NCBI GenBank assembly: GCA_947652605.1
Contig: OX393576.1
Span: 59,682,966-59,746,965 of the forward strand
Direction of reading: 5' to 3'
DNA from: Elmis aenea
Taxonomy: Eukaryota > Arthropoda > Insecta > Coleoptera > Elmidae
DNA length: 64,000 bases
The position numbers and the translations under genes are program-made. The notes below the pieces were generated by a model. That model was not told the DNA's origin and ran no database searches. It saw nothing but the letters and a program-made list of their open reading frames with translations. Below, piece after piece: positions 36,198 to 47,950 of the stretch; the stretch's first letter is position 1, and the number at the start of each line of letters is the position of its first letter.

Positions 36198-37386
36198 CAG
36201 GGAGTAAAAACGAAAAAAATTCCGTTCGTTTCTGTTCGGAACGAAAACGAAATATATCGTTTTCGTTCTTTTCGTTCTAACCGAAAAAATTCTTTTTTCG
36301 TTTTCGTAAACCGATATAATAACGGTTAAAACCGGTTTTACAATTATTTTTTTTCGTCAAAAAATCAATTTTTTTTTCTAGTCACCACAACCCTCTATAA
36401 ATACGATAACAATATTTGCGTCTCAACTAAAATATAAACGATGACGATGGGGTTTGATGCTCACGGACAGCATATTTTAGACTGGCGAACCATCGCCATA
36501 TTAAATTTACCAAATCGTTAAACATTTAACCATTTTATTAAGTTTAACACCCGTAAGGTGCAAAAACACAACGTGATTAAGTTAAATTAGACACACGATC
36601 TTTATCTAAAAAATATGAAAATATAGCAAGTGCTGTTTTAAATTTGTTTTAGTACTAAAAACCTATGCATTTGAATTAAATAAGATCCTGCTGTAATTAT
36701 TTAAAAAGACAAAAGAATGAATTCAAGTGGATAATTTACTAAATGTTATAAATAAAAAAGATATTTAAAAAAAAACTTATATTAACTTGAAATATACTTT
36801 AACTTTATAGTTTGTACATACCATACAATATACATTTTTACATTCCGTTAAATCTTACTAGCAACACATCTTCCAATAAATCTTCTTTTACATTAGTCCT
36901 TTTCGAAGTAAGAATAAATTTTACTATTATTATGTCTAAACGCAAATAAAACATACACATTGATAATATATATCCAATCAAGTGTATATTCTATATTGAT
37001 GATCTAAAAAACAAATTAGAAATAGAGAATATCTGTACCGTTAATTGTGTTACACGAAATTGCAAGTATAAACAATAAAGTTGTTAATACATATTCACGT
37101 AAATATATGGAGAAAAGTGAAGCCCACTTATTTCAAGTGAGATTTTTTACTGCCTCGTGGAGTCTCCCCAGCACAGAAGGTAAATTCGCGTTTGTGTTTA
37201 ACAAATAAAATTGAAATAGCGACAAAACCGGTTAAAACCGGTTAAAACCGGTTTTGGAAAATATTTATTTCGTTTTCGTTCTTGAACGAAAAATAATAAT
37301 TTCGTTTCCGGTTTCGTTTTCGTTCTTAAAAAAATTTCGGTTAATTTCGTTTAACGTTTTCGTTTTCGTTCCGTTCTCAGTCCCTG
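36198..37386. mobile_element. hAT-like element with CGTTTTCG and AACCGGTTTT ends, 8-bp duplication
   Basis: The exact 8-bp duplication agtgggac occurs at 36190-36197 and 37387-37394. The ends are cagggagtaaaaacgaaaaa and cgttccgttctcagtccctg, which are inverse after small gaps. Subterminal DNA is made of cgttttcgtt units and ggttaaaaccggtttt units on both sides. The 700-bp interior is AT-rich with no transposase I can recognise, so the copy is non-autonomous. The ORFs at 37254-37528 are reading of the simple terminal repeats. Confidence 0.88.
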
Positions 37387-37566
37387 AGTGGGACAGAATA
37401 AAGCTAAAAATCTTTTTAATTTTTATATTACTGATGGCGTTTATGCTTATAAATTTTACTCTGAGTGAAGTTATAATATAAAGCTTAAGCTTTAACGATG
37501 TAGGGTAAGGTGGGGCACGTTGAAACACAAAATTTGTTTTTTAGTTCTTATGAAAACAAAACTATA

Positions 37567-38995
37567 TACAGGGTGGTCCACATAAAAGGGTCACTATTGG
37601 GATCTCGTAAACGGTAAGAGCTACAAAGAAGTCTAAATTAGACAAATCGTTACCCTTTCTGGGACCTATTTAGTGATGCTTAAATGTTTTGAAAAATTTC
37701 CATGTTACGCTAGATAACCAAGAAAAATCAAAATAGGCATTTGTTTTAAATCGTTAATAACTCGGTTATACTTGATGGTACAAAAATTTTTTTTGGGAAA
37801 AAAGTTTTAGATTTGTTTACACACTATAAAATGAAAACATTCATTTGTTTCAATATTGTTTAAATTCGAAGATAAATTACAAACTTGGATTTTTTTAATT
37901 AGAAACATTAGTTGGCTATAACCTCATAAAAAAAGGCATTTTTCCCTGTTTTCAATGATATAAGGTTTAATATATTTATTTTGATATTTAAGCTCAAAAT
38001 AAATAAAATTCATTAAAAAGTCCCTATGAAGCTAAAGAGTGCCATGAAACAAAAGACAATTTAGTTTTGTCGTTGAACGCAAATTTTAACTAATGTGAAA
38101 GTAAAACATTAAATCAAAAATAAATCAAAATTTATTAACTTTTTAAAAACAGCTTTTCGTTTAATGCTCAAAAAACAGCTTTTCTTATTTACTAGACTAT
38201 CTTAGTCAAATTACTTATACAATACCAAACCCAACTTTTAAGTACACATTACAAAATTATATTTACAACCAATTTACTTTAGGTATTTGTTTAACGAATA
38301 ACAAAAACAACAGAAATTAGTAATTTTTTAAATCGAATACTTAACTAAAACCAAATATTTAAAGATTATATTCAGTTTAATAATAATATAATTCAAAGAA
38401 TTTCTAGCTGGTTGCAAGTTATACAATTAATCACGATCATAATGTCAGAGAAACAGTTTTAACCAAACAACAAAAAAACAAAAAAATTGTTTTGTTTTTA
38501 TTTTGCTTTTTTTTGTACAAGATCATTTGATTCAAAAATTGCACAAAATGAGTTTTTCTCAAATTTTTGTGGTAAAATATGATTTTATATATTAAGTGTC
38601 ATATATTATTGAAATAAGAAGACAAAATGCTATCCGACTATGAGATTAAAATTTTTTCGCCGTATTTAAAAACACGAAGTTGATGATTGTTCTGAAGAGG
38701 CGAAACGTTGTTGAAAATTCTATGTTATCTCAAAATATAAGGCGTAAGAAGTTACCACAGAGAAGTGCTTCTAGATTGCCGATATCTTAAAAAATGTAGG
38801 AAATGGGACAAAAAAACGAAAATCATTTTTTTCAGTATTTGTTGAATAACTTTTGAACTAAGACAGCTATGAAAATTTTCTTTGCAGATATTTGATGAGC
38901 ATTTAAGTTCGCAACTTTGCCCTAATTTAACCGACCTCGTAGCTCTTAAGATAAGCGAGATCCCCATGCATTTACTCGAATTTGGGACACCCTGT
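37567..38995. mobile_element. Foldback element, diverged arms, TACAGGGTGGTCC / GGGACACCCTGTA
   Basis: The left end tacagggtggtccacataaa and the inverse of the right end, tacagggtgtcccaaattcg, share the further block gggatctcg, then taagagctac. The right arm also has ggtcggttaaatt and gggcaaagttg, as in elements 61-1568 and 5084-6613. The arms are too diverged for a strong hairpin. The interior is non-coding. Confidence 0.68.
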
Positions 38996-40207
38996 ATATA
39001 TTGTTAATAATCGACTGCTTTGCAAAAATCACACCGTCGTTGTACACTTAACTTTAAGTAGTAATCTTACTTTTAGACCTTTATCTCTTATCCTTTAAAA
39101 ATTGCCTTAATAGGAGACATTTTTAATGCCAATAAAGACATCAACCGAAGAAAATCTAACAAAGAAAACATGTTTAGAACGTGAAGAATAGATATTATGT
39201 AAAATGATAAAGCGTAAACAACTTTAACTTTAAGGTCTGGCTCATTAATAATTAGGAACAAAAACAGAATTAATTTTTTTTATAGCGACCCTTGTATCAA
39301 TTTACCTAACGCCTATATGATTATAAAAATTTGATTAAACAACGAACCAGCCCTAGAAGATGACGAAATATTTAAAGAATTTTTCATGGCGTTCTTTTGT
39401 CAACCAACAATCTAATTTAAAAAATCCACTGCCAACTTAGACTGTAACAAATATCCTCGATCACTCTACAACCGACATTTTCCACAATACTTTTAAGAAC
39501 GACGGATCTAGAGGAAGGATGTAATGATCAAGATCTAATGTGCAAGAATGCAAGTACCGTATCGGGTTACGTCACTTCCAATTTATTTTTACACAATTAC
39601 ATCCTTAGATTTGCTTCACGTTATTGCCATATATTTACTTTTATATATGGTTATTTCCTGTTGCAATTGCCAATCATACTAAATCATCGTTCTTTTTATT
39701 ATAAAATGCTACGAGCATATAAATTTTGTATGCAAATAAAGCTGCGAATAGCAATTTTACAGCCTGAGGTAAAATTTTTACTTTGAGCTCCGAGTAATTT
39801 TATATACCAATAAAATAACAAACTAGAAATTAATTGATCCAACGTTAATAAACAGGGTATTTTAACGTTGTTAAAAAATTACAGCCAATTATTCTTTCTT
39901 ACATAGGTAATTCACTGTCAAAAATATTTTTGTAAAAATATTGGTAGGGACAAATCACAGAGAACATTTTAATATCAACAATTAATTGACTTTTATACTG
40001 CACTATTACTGCTGTTTTTTATGTTTTAAATAATCATTACTAAAGCACATAAAACTTTTAAGAGAAAAATAAGTATAACAAAAACTAAAAATCAAGAAAA
40101 TAACCAATGATCCAAAATAGCAATAAAAATAGTGTAAACACCTAAAAATACCCCGTCAATCTCTTATTTTTTGTGAAAATAGAAGCTTGTATTGTTAGAT
40201 AATCCAT
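38996..40207. other. No gene seen
   Basis: AT-rich spacer. The ORF at 39538-39786 shows no motif. Confidence 0.3.
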
Positions 40208-40466
40208 ATACAGGGTGATTGATTGAGACCGCTACGTAAAAAGATATGAAGAATGTAAAAGGGTATTAATCTGAAATTTTGGTTGTATTTATACATATAA
40301 AAACATCAAATATTATTTAATAATTACGTTCATTAAAAATTTAAAAAAAATTAAAAATCGAAAAATTTATCATCGACCCCCCAATAGGCCCCTGAAATAC
40401 TATCGACCCTTTTTAAACTTTCATAGACCCCCAAGGGGTCCACCTGGACCACGTTGGGAATCCCTG
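40208..40466. mobile_element. TACAGGG left end next to a hAT-like right end
   Basis: At 40208 tacagggtgattgattgaga opens a foldback-type end without partner. At 40370-40466 a C-rich stretch (gaccccc-ataggcccctga, gacccccaaggggtccacc) leads to cgttgggaatccctg. The inverse, cagggattcccaacg, is typical of hAT termini. The left hAT end was not found. Confidence 0.5.
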
Positions 40467-40696
40467 AATCTAGCTCAACACCCTATTGTAAAAATTTGCC
40501 CATCTTCTTATATTTTAAACATTTGTTAAACATTTGTGTTGTTACAAATTACTTTCGATTTTAACTAATCGCAAAACAATAATTTTCTGTAACATTAGAT
40601 GTAGAATATTTTTACACAGCTGTAACAGAACCTCCAAATCAGTGATTTATAAAATAACTCTGACTTACACAGTCATAATTATTACCACTTGTGATA

Positions 40697-42487
40697 TACA
40701 GGGTGCACCACGACCCTGAGATTCTTCGATAGCTCCTTTATTAATGAAAATATCAAAAAATGTTTAATACAAATATTGTGCGAACCTATTTTCTACATAA
40801 ACTAAAATTATTTTCAAATATACAGGGTGTTTCGTTTGACCGGCACATATAAAAATTTAATTTTTTTAAATAGAATACCCTGTATATTTTTACATTTTTG
40901 GATTCCTCTTAAAATTTACTTTAAAAAATGTTTAAGGTTATATGGGTCTTAAGTCAACCGTTTTCGTAAAATTTACATTTTTGTGAAAATTTTGACCAAT
41001 AGAGCACTTTCAAATTTTTTTACAATAAAGTTATTTAAAAAAGCGGCAACATTTCGTTTAAAATTGAGATTGACAATAGATTAATTAACACTTTGCGCTA
41101 GCTACATTTTAAAAATATTATACAGGGTGTTTTTTACGCTTGGTCAAACTTGTGAAACTTTAAACATCGATAAGTCATTTTTCTTAAATGCAACACCCTG
41201 TATATTTTTACATTTTCTTGTAGAGAATTTAATTGTCTTTCGAAATTATTAAGCATGTCCTATACCTAAAGTTAATATTTTTCGAGCTATCTCGATTTTT
41301 ATTAGTATTACTAAGGCAATTAAAATATTTTAAAGTCGGCCATGGACGTAAGTCGTAATTTTTCAAAGAATTTTTAAACAAAGGAATAAAAAGAGCTCCA
41401 ACTTTAATTTTAGTCCGATAATGTACCCCTTTTCCCCGAAATTTATCGTATAAATTGTTTAAAATTATATCCTTGTTCATGTTCTACGCACAGCCGTAGA
41501 TGTTGTTTCAAAGACTCTAACACTCTTGATAACATTTCGGGGGTTATACCATTAAAAGCAACACAGCAAGTACTGCAGTTGCCGAACACAAAATATCCTA
41601 ATAGATGGATAGGGCGATGTATACCAATCTTCTAGCCACCTAGGTCACCTGATCTTACCCCTATAGATTTATTTTTGTGGGGACCCATAAAACAAGTGTA
41701 TCAAGACCCCCCAACAACTGCTGAAGATGTGCAGAACAGGATTCGTGTTGCTTTTGATGGTATAACCCCCGAAATGTTATAAAGGGAGCTAGAGTCTTTC
41801 ATACAAGGTCTACGGCTGTGCGTAGAACAAGGACATAATCTTGAACAATTTATACGATAAATTTCGGTAAAATGGGGTACATTTTTAGCCCAAAATCAAA
41901 GTTGCAGCTCTTTTTATTCTTTTGCTTAAAAATTCCTTAAAAAATTACGACTTACGTCCATGGCCCACTTTAAAATATTTTAATTGCCTTCGTAATACTA
42001 ATAAAAATCGAGATAGCTCGAAAAATATTAACTTTAGGTATAGGACATGCTTAATAATTTCGAAAGACAATTAAATTCTCTACAAGAAAATGTAAAAATA
42101 AACAGGGTGTTGCATTTAAGAAAAATGACTTATCGATGTTTAAAGTTTCACAAGTTTGACTAAGCGTAAAAAACACCCTGTATAATATTTTTTAAATGTA
42201 GCTAGCGCAAAGTGTTAATTAATCTATTGTCAATCTCAATTTTAAACTAAATTTTACCGCTTTTTTAAATAACTTTAATGTAAAAAAAAATTGAAAGTGC
42301 TGTATCGCTCAAAATTTTCACAAAAATGTAAATTTTACGAAAACGGTTTACTTAAGACCCATATAACCTTAAATAATTTTAGTTTATGTAGAAAATAGGT
42401 TCGCACAATATTTGTATTAAACATTTTTTGATATTTTCATTAATAAAGGAGCTATCGAAGAATCTCAGGGTCGTGGTGCACCCTGTA
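40697..42487. mobile_element. Foldback element with TACAGGGTGCACCACGACC ends and transposase remnant
   Basis: The ends are tacagggtgcaccacgaccc and its exact inverse. The arms, about 760-880 bp, match closely except for about 120 extra bases in the left arm around 40815-40930. That insert itself contains tacagggtgttt and taccctgta. Each arm also has an internal pair of acaccctgtatatttttac-type modules (40870, 41200 and inverse). Inner parts of the arms are copies of the 3' end of the transposase gene (next entry), leaving a loop of about 160 bp. Confidence 0.9.
41590..41860 (+). pseudogene. Mariner-type transposase C-terminal remnant, end duplicated in inverse
   Basis: The plus-strand frame reads W-x-PPRSPDLTPIDLFLWG, PTTAEDVQNRI, GITPEML, a stop inside the frame, then ESFIQGLRLCVEQGHNLEQF and a stop at 41858. 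This is the last quarter of a mariner-like DDE transposase. On the minus strand at 41455-41565 a second copy of the final 40 or so codons is present (GITPEML, HLRLCVEH, FKQFIR) as part of the left arm. The foldback therefore arose by inverted duplication of a transposon 3' end including coding sequence. Confidence 0.8.
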
Positions 42488-43508
42488 TAGCAGCAATTAA
42501 AAGGCACAGAAAAACTAAAAAATCTTGCAAAGCATCCGAAAAACTTGTCTACGACAAGCATGCCATAACAATTACAAAATGTAAAAAATGTACCTAAATA
42601 AATAAATATTGCTTTTCCTCATATAAACATTATTTTTGATTTATTTAATCATCTCTGTAATTATATATGAATGTTTTTATTCGATAATTACTCATGAACC
42701 TTATTTTTCTACAGGTGCGTACCCGGGTACCCGGTTATTGAGAATGGCCACGTTAACTTTGTTGTAAAAAATTTGTTGGTTCTAGGAAGGCTAAAAAATA
42801 CATAGAAGCATATTTTGCTTCAAAAAAGGTAAAATCGCAACGATCTCGAAGATTTTAAAAAAATCACTAAAACATTAAAGAATTTCATCAAAAGTGCTTT
42901 GGTGGGTACCCAGGTAAGGGTTAAAATTGGATATACCTGATAAAGTTACAATGCTTCAATGTAATATATTTGGTGGAGGCGTCGGGTCCTATATTTATAT
43001 TGTTTTTGCACCTTTGTCACCGTTGTAAGGTATTTTTGCTGAAATATGCTTTCTGCAAGTTACGTTACAACTTAAAAGTATTGTGTTAACATGGTCCATA
43101 ATTTTGCTATTTTAAGTCACTCACCAAACCATCCAGAACTAAATTTAACAGCTGGTAACTCAGCAGTAGTATGTTCTTACCTACAACAAAGAGAGCTATT
43201 ATCATTTTATTAATTGTTACTGGGTACAATAAGGACAAATACATACAGACATAAATGTTAAAATCAATTTTACTTAAATAATACAAAAATTTAGGGTTTA
43301 AAAGTTGTATATGCACATTATTTCATACAACAAGCGCCTAAAACATCTAAAATACCGTAATAAATGTTTTTAAGCTATACTTTTTTTAATAAATAAATTT
43401 TAATGAGCAACCTGGTATGAAATGGTAAAATGAACAAACTGTATTGTTATATGGCCTAATTTTAGCAACGAATACACAAACAAGCAAATAAACAAAGCCA
43501 CAATCCAA
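42488..43508. other. No gene seen; a GGTACCC-rich pair
   Basis: Direct copies ggtgcgtacccgggtaccc (42716) and ggtgggtacccaggtaaggg (about 42901) lie about 185-200 bp apart. They could bound a small element. The remainder is AT-rich. Confidence 0.35.
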
Positions 43509-43802
43509 TTAACTCAGTGTTATTGTTAACGATCTACGAAACTTATCAAAATTCTTAATGTCTATTACATTATTAAACGTGTTTAATTTAAAGCGAGTTG
43601 AGAAAAACCGGTCCTTAAGATTGCGACGCAGAAAATGATTAAACGCACCTATTAAACTTGAAGAATAAGGGTAATTTTTTAGCTTAGACGGTAAAAGTAG
43701 GCGAGAAAAGATGAGACATAAAGTATCGGAATTCAAAATTATGATTTGGTCTTTTTGACATTCCACACAAAAACGTTCAGCAAAAAATTTTATAAACCAC
43801 AC
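43509..43802 (-). other. 97-residue ORF of unknown origin
   Basis: This is one of the longer ORFs not explained by a repeat I recognise. It contains DTLCLIFSRLLLPSKLKNYP, FNHFLRRNLKDRFFSTRFK and IDIKNFDKFRRSL. The composition is that of a plausible soluble protein and could be a decayed retroelement or a lone exon. I recognise no domain. No clear acceptor or donor was confirmed. It may equally be chance. Confidence 0.2.
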
Positions 43803-45527
43803 AGCAAAACAAAATTTTGTTTCTAAATGGCAAGGCTTTTTTAATGGTTTCTTAAAGCAATGTTTTGTTCGTAGTACCCTGAAGATGTTTCTGAAAGCTG
43901 TGATAAAACGTCAGTTGAATAATTACTCGGATTTAAGGGGAAAAAACATTACACAGGTAGTTTTTTTTTACTTAATACCTGAAGATATACCTAGCTTGTA
44001 AAAAGATAAAATTGGTTAAAGAAACAGCAGAAAATTCAGAAAATCAAAATTGCTCGAACGTAATTAACCATAGGCGACTTAAAAACTAAAATTATACCAA
44101 ATATAAATAAAGCCTTATAACAGTTGCGCTGTAACGATATTTTTTTAAATACTTTGTAATAATCTCTCAGCTTTATTTTACGAACCAGACAAAATAAATA
44201 ATCAATAAAAGTTTAGAGATATGACACCATGGATGTAGGTCTCGTTTAAATTCACATCGCGTCCTATACGGTTTTCCCTTTAGACTTTCCAATTGGCGTT
44301 GAAGTTTATTTAGTCAGTTGATATTACCATAAGAGGTGCCTAAGGTACCTAAAATGTACGTAAAATCGCGTTGGATTGTAATTAATTAAATTCAGTTTTC
44401 AAAAAAAAATTATAAAAATCTAATTTAATTAAAAATACTTTTAAGTAGGTAAATAAAAACTTATATTATTCAATACTACTCAATGACAAACGAATACATA
44501 AAACATGTTTCAGCTGTGCAGGTTAAATTGAAAACATATTAAAGAACAACATCTCTACCAAACACGTTTCATAAAATTTAAATATGAAGCGTTAATACAT
44601 AAGCCGTTTTGAGTCGCTAAAGACCTTTAAAGATAAAATTGTACTTAAGATTTTATATTTTAAGCACCACTTTATATAGGAGCTAAAACCTACATTTTCG
44701 TTGATGTTTATAGAAGGTGTTTAAAACATACGAATATCTATTTTCAGCTCTAAGAAAATATAACAATTATTATAAAATGTGAAAACGGAATTTAGGCACG
44801 CTTATCTTTTAAAGAATATATAAATGGAAATCTGCCGGGAAACGGCTCTAGCTCAAGAAACGAAATCGATGGAGAAAGCGGACTTTAGAAAGACACCAAA
44901 ATATTTTCAAGAGAAATAATTTTAGTTGGTGCGACAAAAAACGCTAATAAAAAATTAAGCTTTTCGTTACATTCTGTGAGGCTTTCAACAAATAATTTTG
45001 TTAGATATGGTCCTGAAAAAAGTTTACCTTTGTATTTGTTGGAGTATGTATTTTGTGTTCCAACGGTAGGAAAGAATCGTAAACAACTTTTTATTGAAAA
45101 AAAAGTTGTTTTGCATTACAGTTACAAAGGTATATCTAATAAAATCTCCTGCCAGAAAGCTTTTGTAAAAAAGTTGTTAAATGATTAATAAAAAGTGGGT
45201 GGATAATAAGACTAACAGCATTAAAAAACAACCGAACAAAAATGGAACAACATAAAAGTCTTTTAGCTTAAATAAATATTTCAGTTATAAAGTTGCATGG
45301 CTAAAGCAATTTTTCTTTCATCCCTAATGGACAAATGTTTATTATTAGAGCAAAGCAACCGGTATACTTTGTAAAATTGAAGGGATTGGAACGGACATTT
45401 CTTGGAAATCAACGTAGCAGTATATTGGCATTGGTTATGTTGTAGTTTCTGGTTTTCAGCTCATGGGTTAGTAATATTGTTCATTCCGCTGTTCCTTCCG
45501 TCTACAAAGAATTTCAGCGCACAGTCC
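43803..45527. other. No gene seen
   Basis: AT-rich sequence. The ORF at 44976-45188 lacks recognisable motifs. Confidence 0.3.
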
Positions 45528-45535
45528 CTCTAAAG

Positions 45536-45764
45536 CAGTGTTTCCCAAAGTGTGGTACTCGTACCACTGGGGGAAGAGTTTGGTGGAGGTACGCGATTAT
45601 AATGAATTTTATTTAAAATATAACTTTTATTTATTTTATTTGTATTTTATTATGAATAAATTTTATTTTTCGTTTATTATTTTAATTTTTTTTTAACGAG
45701 GTGTACTCAGTGTTACGAAAATTATAGAAGGCGTACACAGACGCCAAAAGTTTGGGAAACACTG
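45536..45764. mobile_element. 229-bp hAT-type MITE with 8-bp duplication
   Basis: The exact duplication ctctaaag lies at 45528-45535 and 45765-45772. The termini are cagtgtttcccaaagtgtgg and ccaaaagtttgggaaacactg, near-perfect inverses. CAGTG-TTCCCAAA ends with 8-bp duplications are a classic hAT non-autonomous signature. The interior is AT-rich, with gtaccactggggg near the left. Confidence 0.92.
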
Positions 45765-45913
45765 CTCTAAAGGAAGAGTTCAGTGTTGTAATGTTATATG
45801 TGTACAACTGTGTACTACATTTCTTATTTAAATCCATTTTGGAGTAGTTATTATACGGATCAAAACCATGGCGAATAACAGAAGAACAATCCTTATAATA
45901 CCGCATCTTTTTT

Positions 45914-47427
45914 GTGACACGTAATACCACTGGAGTCGTATTGACCCCAAAGCTCTTTCCTATATAAAACTATGATTAACAAGTAGATTTTTTTTCCAAG
46001 GTTGTTATACATAGTTTAAACAACTTATGGTAACATCAAATACTCAAAAATAGTTACTAGTAATTTATTTTAATTAACAATAACAATAAAAAAATCTAAT
46101 TATTCTACGTTTATGTTACCTTTGCAGGCCGAACAAGTAATTGTCTGGTGATTATTACAAAAAATGCGAGTGCAATGGTTGCAATTTCTTGGACATTCCC
46201 AACATCTACCACGTTTAAGTTTTTGCGACTGTTGTAACTGCCTCTGGGAAGTTGATGGTTTTTGTAACTCTGTTTCAGTAGCCGCTGGTTGTTTTCCTAG
46301 TTGCATGAGAAACTGTCGTCGTTTGTAGGCCTTTTTTGCTTGCCAATTTTTATTTAGGTTACACCATGTAATGTAGGCGTTGAGGACACTAATATCTATG
46401 ATATTATAAAAAAAACTGCAACAGGCCATATTCGTGTCTGTCTCTTCACAGTACCTATATGTTTCAACAAGCTGGTCCATGGTATCAACGCCTGATTTTA
46501 TTTTATTATAGTCAATTATTATTTACGGTTTCTTCTTGTCACCTTTAGAAACCTCTCCAATCTTATGTATTGTGGATAGTAACGTAACAATTTTTCACTT
46601 TTTTGGACAATAAGACACTAATATAGCGTCTTAATATCCAAATTTAGTCGAATACAGGTCTCTCTTATGCGAATCAAATAGTTCTTTAGGGAGCTCTAGT
46701 CTGTTCTTCCGTACTGTACCAAGCAATGTTGGATTCTTTTCTTTCAAATCTCTTGCAAGTTTGAGACTCGTAAAAAAATTATCGGTGGTCACATTCCTCC
46801 CTGATTTCTCTACCCCTCTATCATTTCTAAAACGACTCGTTTGCCTTGATTGCGTCCACGCTGGCCACCTGTTTTACCACTGTATATCTGGCAATTGTAA
46901 ACCTATGCGGTTTAACTATCGCAGGATGCCCAAATCTTTATGCCATACTTTCCAGGCTTTGACGGTATATAGGTACTGTTTGAAGGAGCAGCTACCTCAG
47001 AAAGTTAACAGTTGTTTGTCAACCGTTATGTTCTCATAGGGATTGTACGCATCTTATAGAGTAGATAGCTATAATCCAAAAAGTGTTCGAATTGGTGCCA
47101 GTTTATTTGGGTCTCGATTTTTTCTTCCTGCTTCAGTATTATTAAAACGCATACATCAAGAAATTGCAGTGAATCTGTTTCTACTCATAGTTTTTTGGAA
47201 TATAGGACGTCCATCTTCAACATTCCTCAAATTTGTAATACCTTCGTTATGAGATTTATAAATTAATATCAGCAGACCAATGAAGCGTAGAAACTCCTTG
47301 GCATTCATTCACAAGCACGCAATGAGATAAAATTATAACTCATAGACAAAGCTAAACAACGTTCTAAAATCAATGCACCTACATAGTATTAGGGGTCTCC
47401 AGTGACCCCAGTGGTGTTATGTGTAAC
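45914..47427. mobile_element. piggyBac element with both terminal repeats, about 1.5 kb
   Basis: The left end gtgacacgtaataccactgg then agtc is matched by the inverse of the right end, gttacacataacaccactgg then ggtc, at 47427. TTAA follows at once on the right (aacttaatt). On the left the tetranucleotide is not preserved. The element contains a transposase pseudogene in minus orientation. About 1.5 kb is short for piggyBac (usually 2.3-2.5 kb), in line with the missing N-terminal coding region. Confidence 0.8.
46100..47320 (-). pseudogene. piggyBac transposase pseudogene (DDE_Tnp_1_7), N-terminus missing
   Basis: On the minus strand from about 47310 the frames give NAKEFLRFIGLLILIYKSHN, GRPIF, MSRNRFTAISWCMRFNN, RDPNKLAPIR, then after a stop or shift VDKQLLTFRGSC and VTTDNFFTSLKLARDL. 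They end with SGVDTMDQLVETYRYCE, FFYNIIDISVLNAYITW and a Cys-rich tail (CWECPRNCNHCTRIFC, TCSAC), with a stop at 46100. The TDNFFTS and GVDxMDQ motifs contain catalytic Asp positions of the piggyBac family, and the Cys-rich C-terminus is its zinc-binding domain. Several stops and shifts make it non-functional. The last 126 codons are still open. Confidence 0.9.
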
Positions 47428-47589
47428 TTAATTAAAATTTTGAAAAACGATACATGCTGCAAAAACCGTACTGTACTTCAATATTCTATATACTGTGTTT
47501 TAAAGTCATTTTTTTTGGAATTTTAGGAAGCAGCATTTCAAAAATATACAGCTTCAAAGAGTGTTTGGAGTCCCCCATGGTAGTATGTG

Positions 47590-47950
47590 TTAAGAAAGAG
47601 ATTGATGCTATTAAGATAGACATATTCAAAAGATCATAAAGGATACCCTACTTGTGTGGAATGTGGAATTGATAATAAAGTGGAAGAATGTATAGGGATG
47701 AAAGAAATACTAAATTAAGAGACAGAAGCAAAACAACTTATACAGTTCGGCCATGTGCAACAAATGGAAAATATAAATATCTAGGAAGATAATAGAATGG
47801 GCGCCAAAATACAAAAGAAAAAAAAAAAGTTTAATGAAGTAGTTACAAAAGCAACTAGCGCTAAGGATCTGAGATATGAAGAATGAAACAATAGACAGGA
47901 ACTGAGGAAAGACACTGAACAACGTTGCAAAACGTTCTGATACCGATGGG
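47590..47950 (+). pseudogene. LINE ORF2 C-terminal remnant
   Basis: The frame reads EIDAIKIDIFKRS, then after a stop a degraded stretch, then KQLIQFGHVQQMEN and in another frame EWAPKYKRKK, NEVVTKATSAKDLRYEE. The order A-IxIDxxKRS, K-x-L-xxxGHVxRM, then a basic stretch and a final helical region is the usual C-terminal end of insect LINE reverse transcriptase ORFs. The copy is strongly 5'-truncated, lacks the RT domain, and shares neither strand nor reading frame with the piggyBac element just upstream. Confidence 0.6.

Noticed and set aside
37254..37528. Overlapping ORFs on both strands rich in F/V/K.
   Set aside because: They are translations of the simple cgttttcg terminal repeat of a hAT-like element.
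46761..47252. Plus-strand ORFs of 92 and 69 residues.
   Set aside because: Antisense shadows of the piggyBac transposase.
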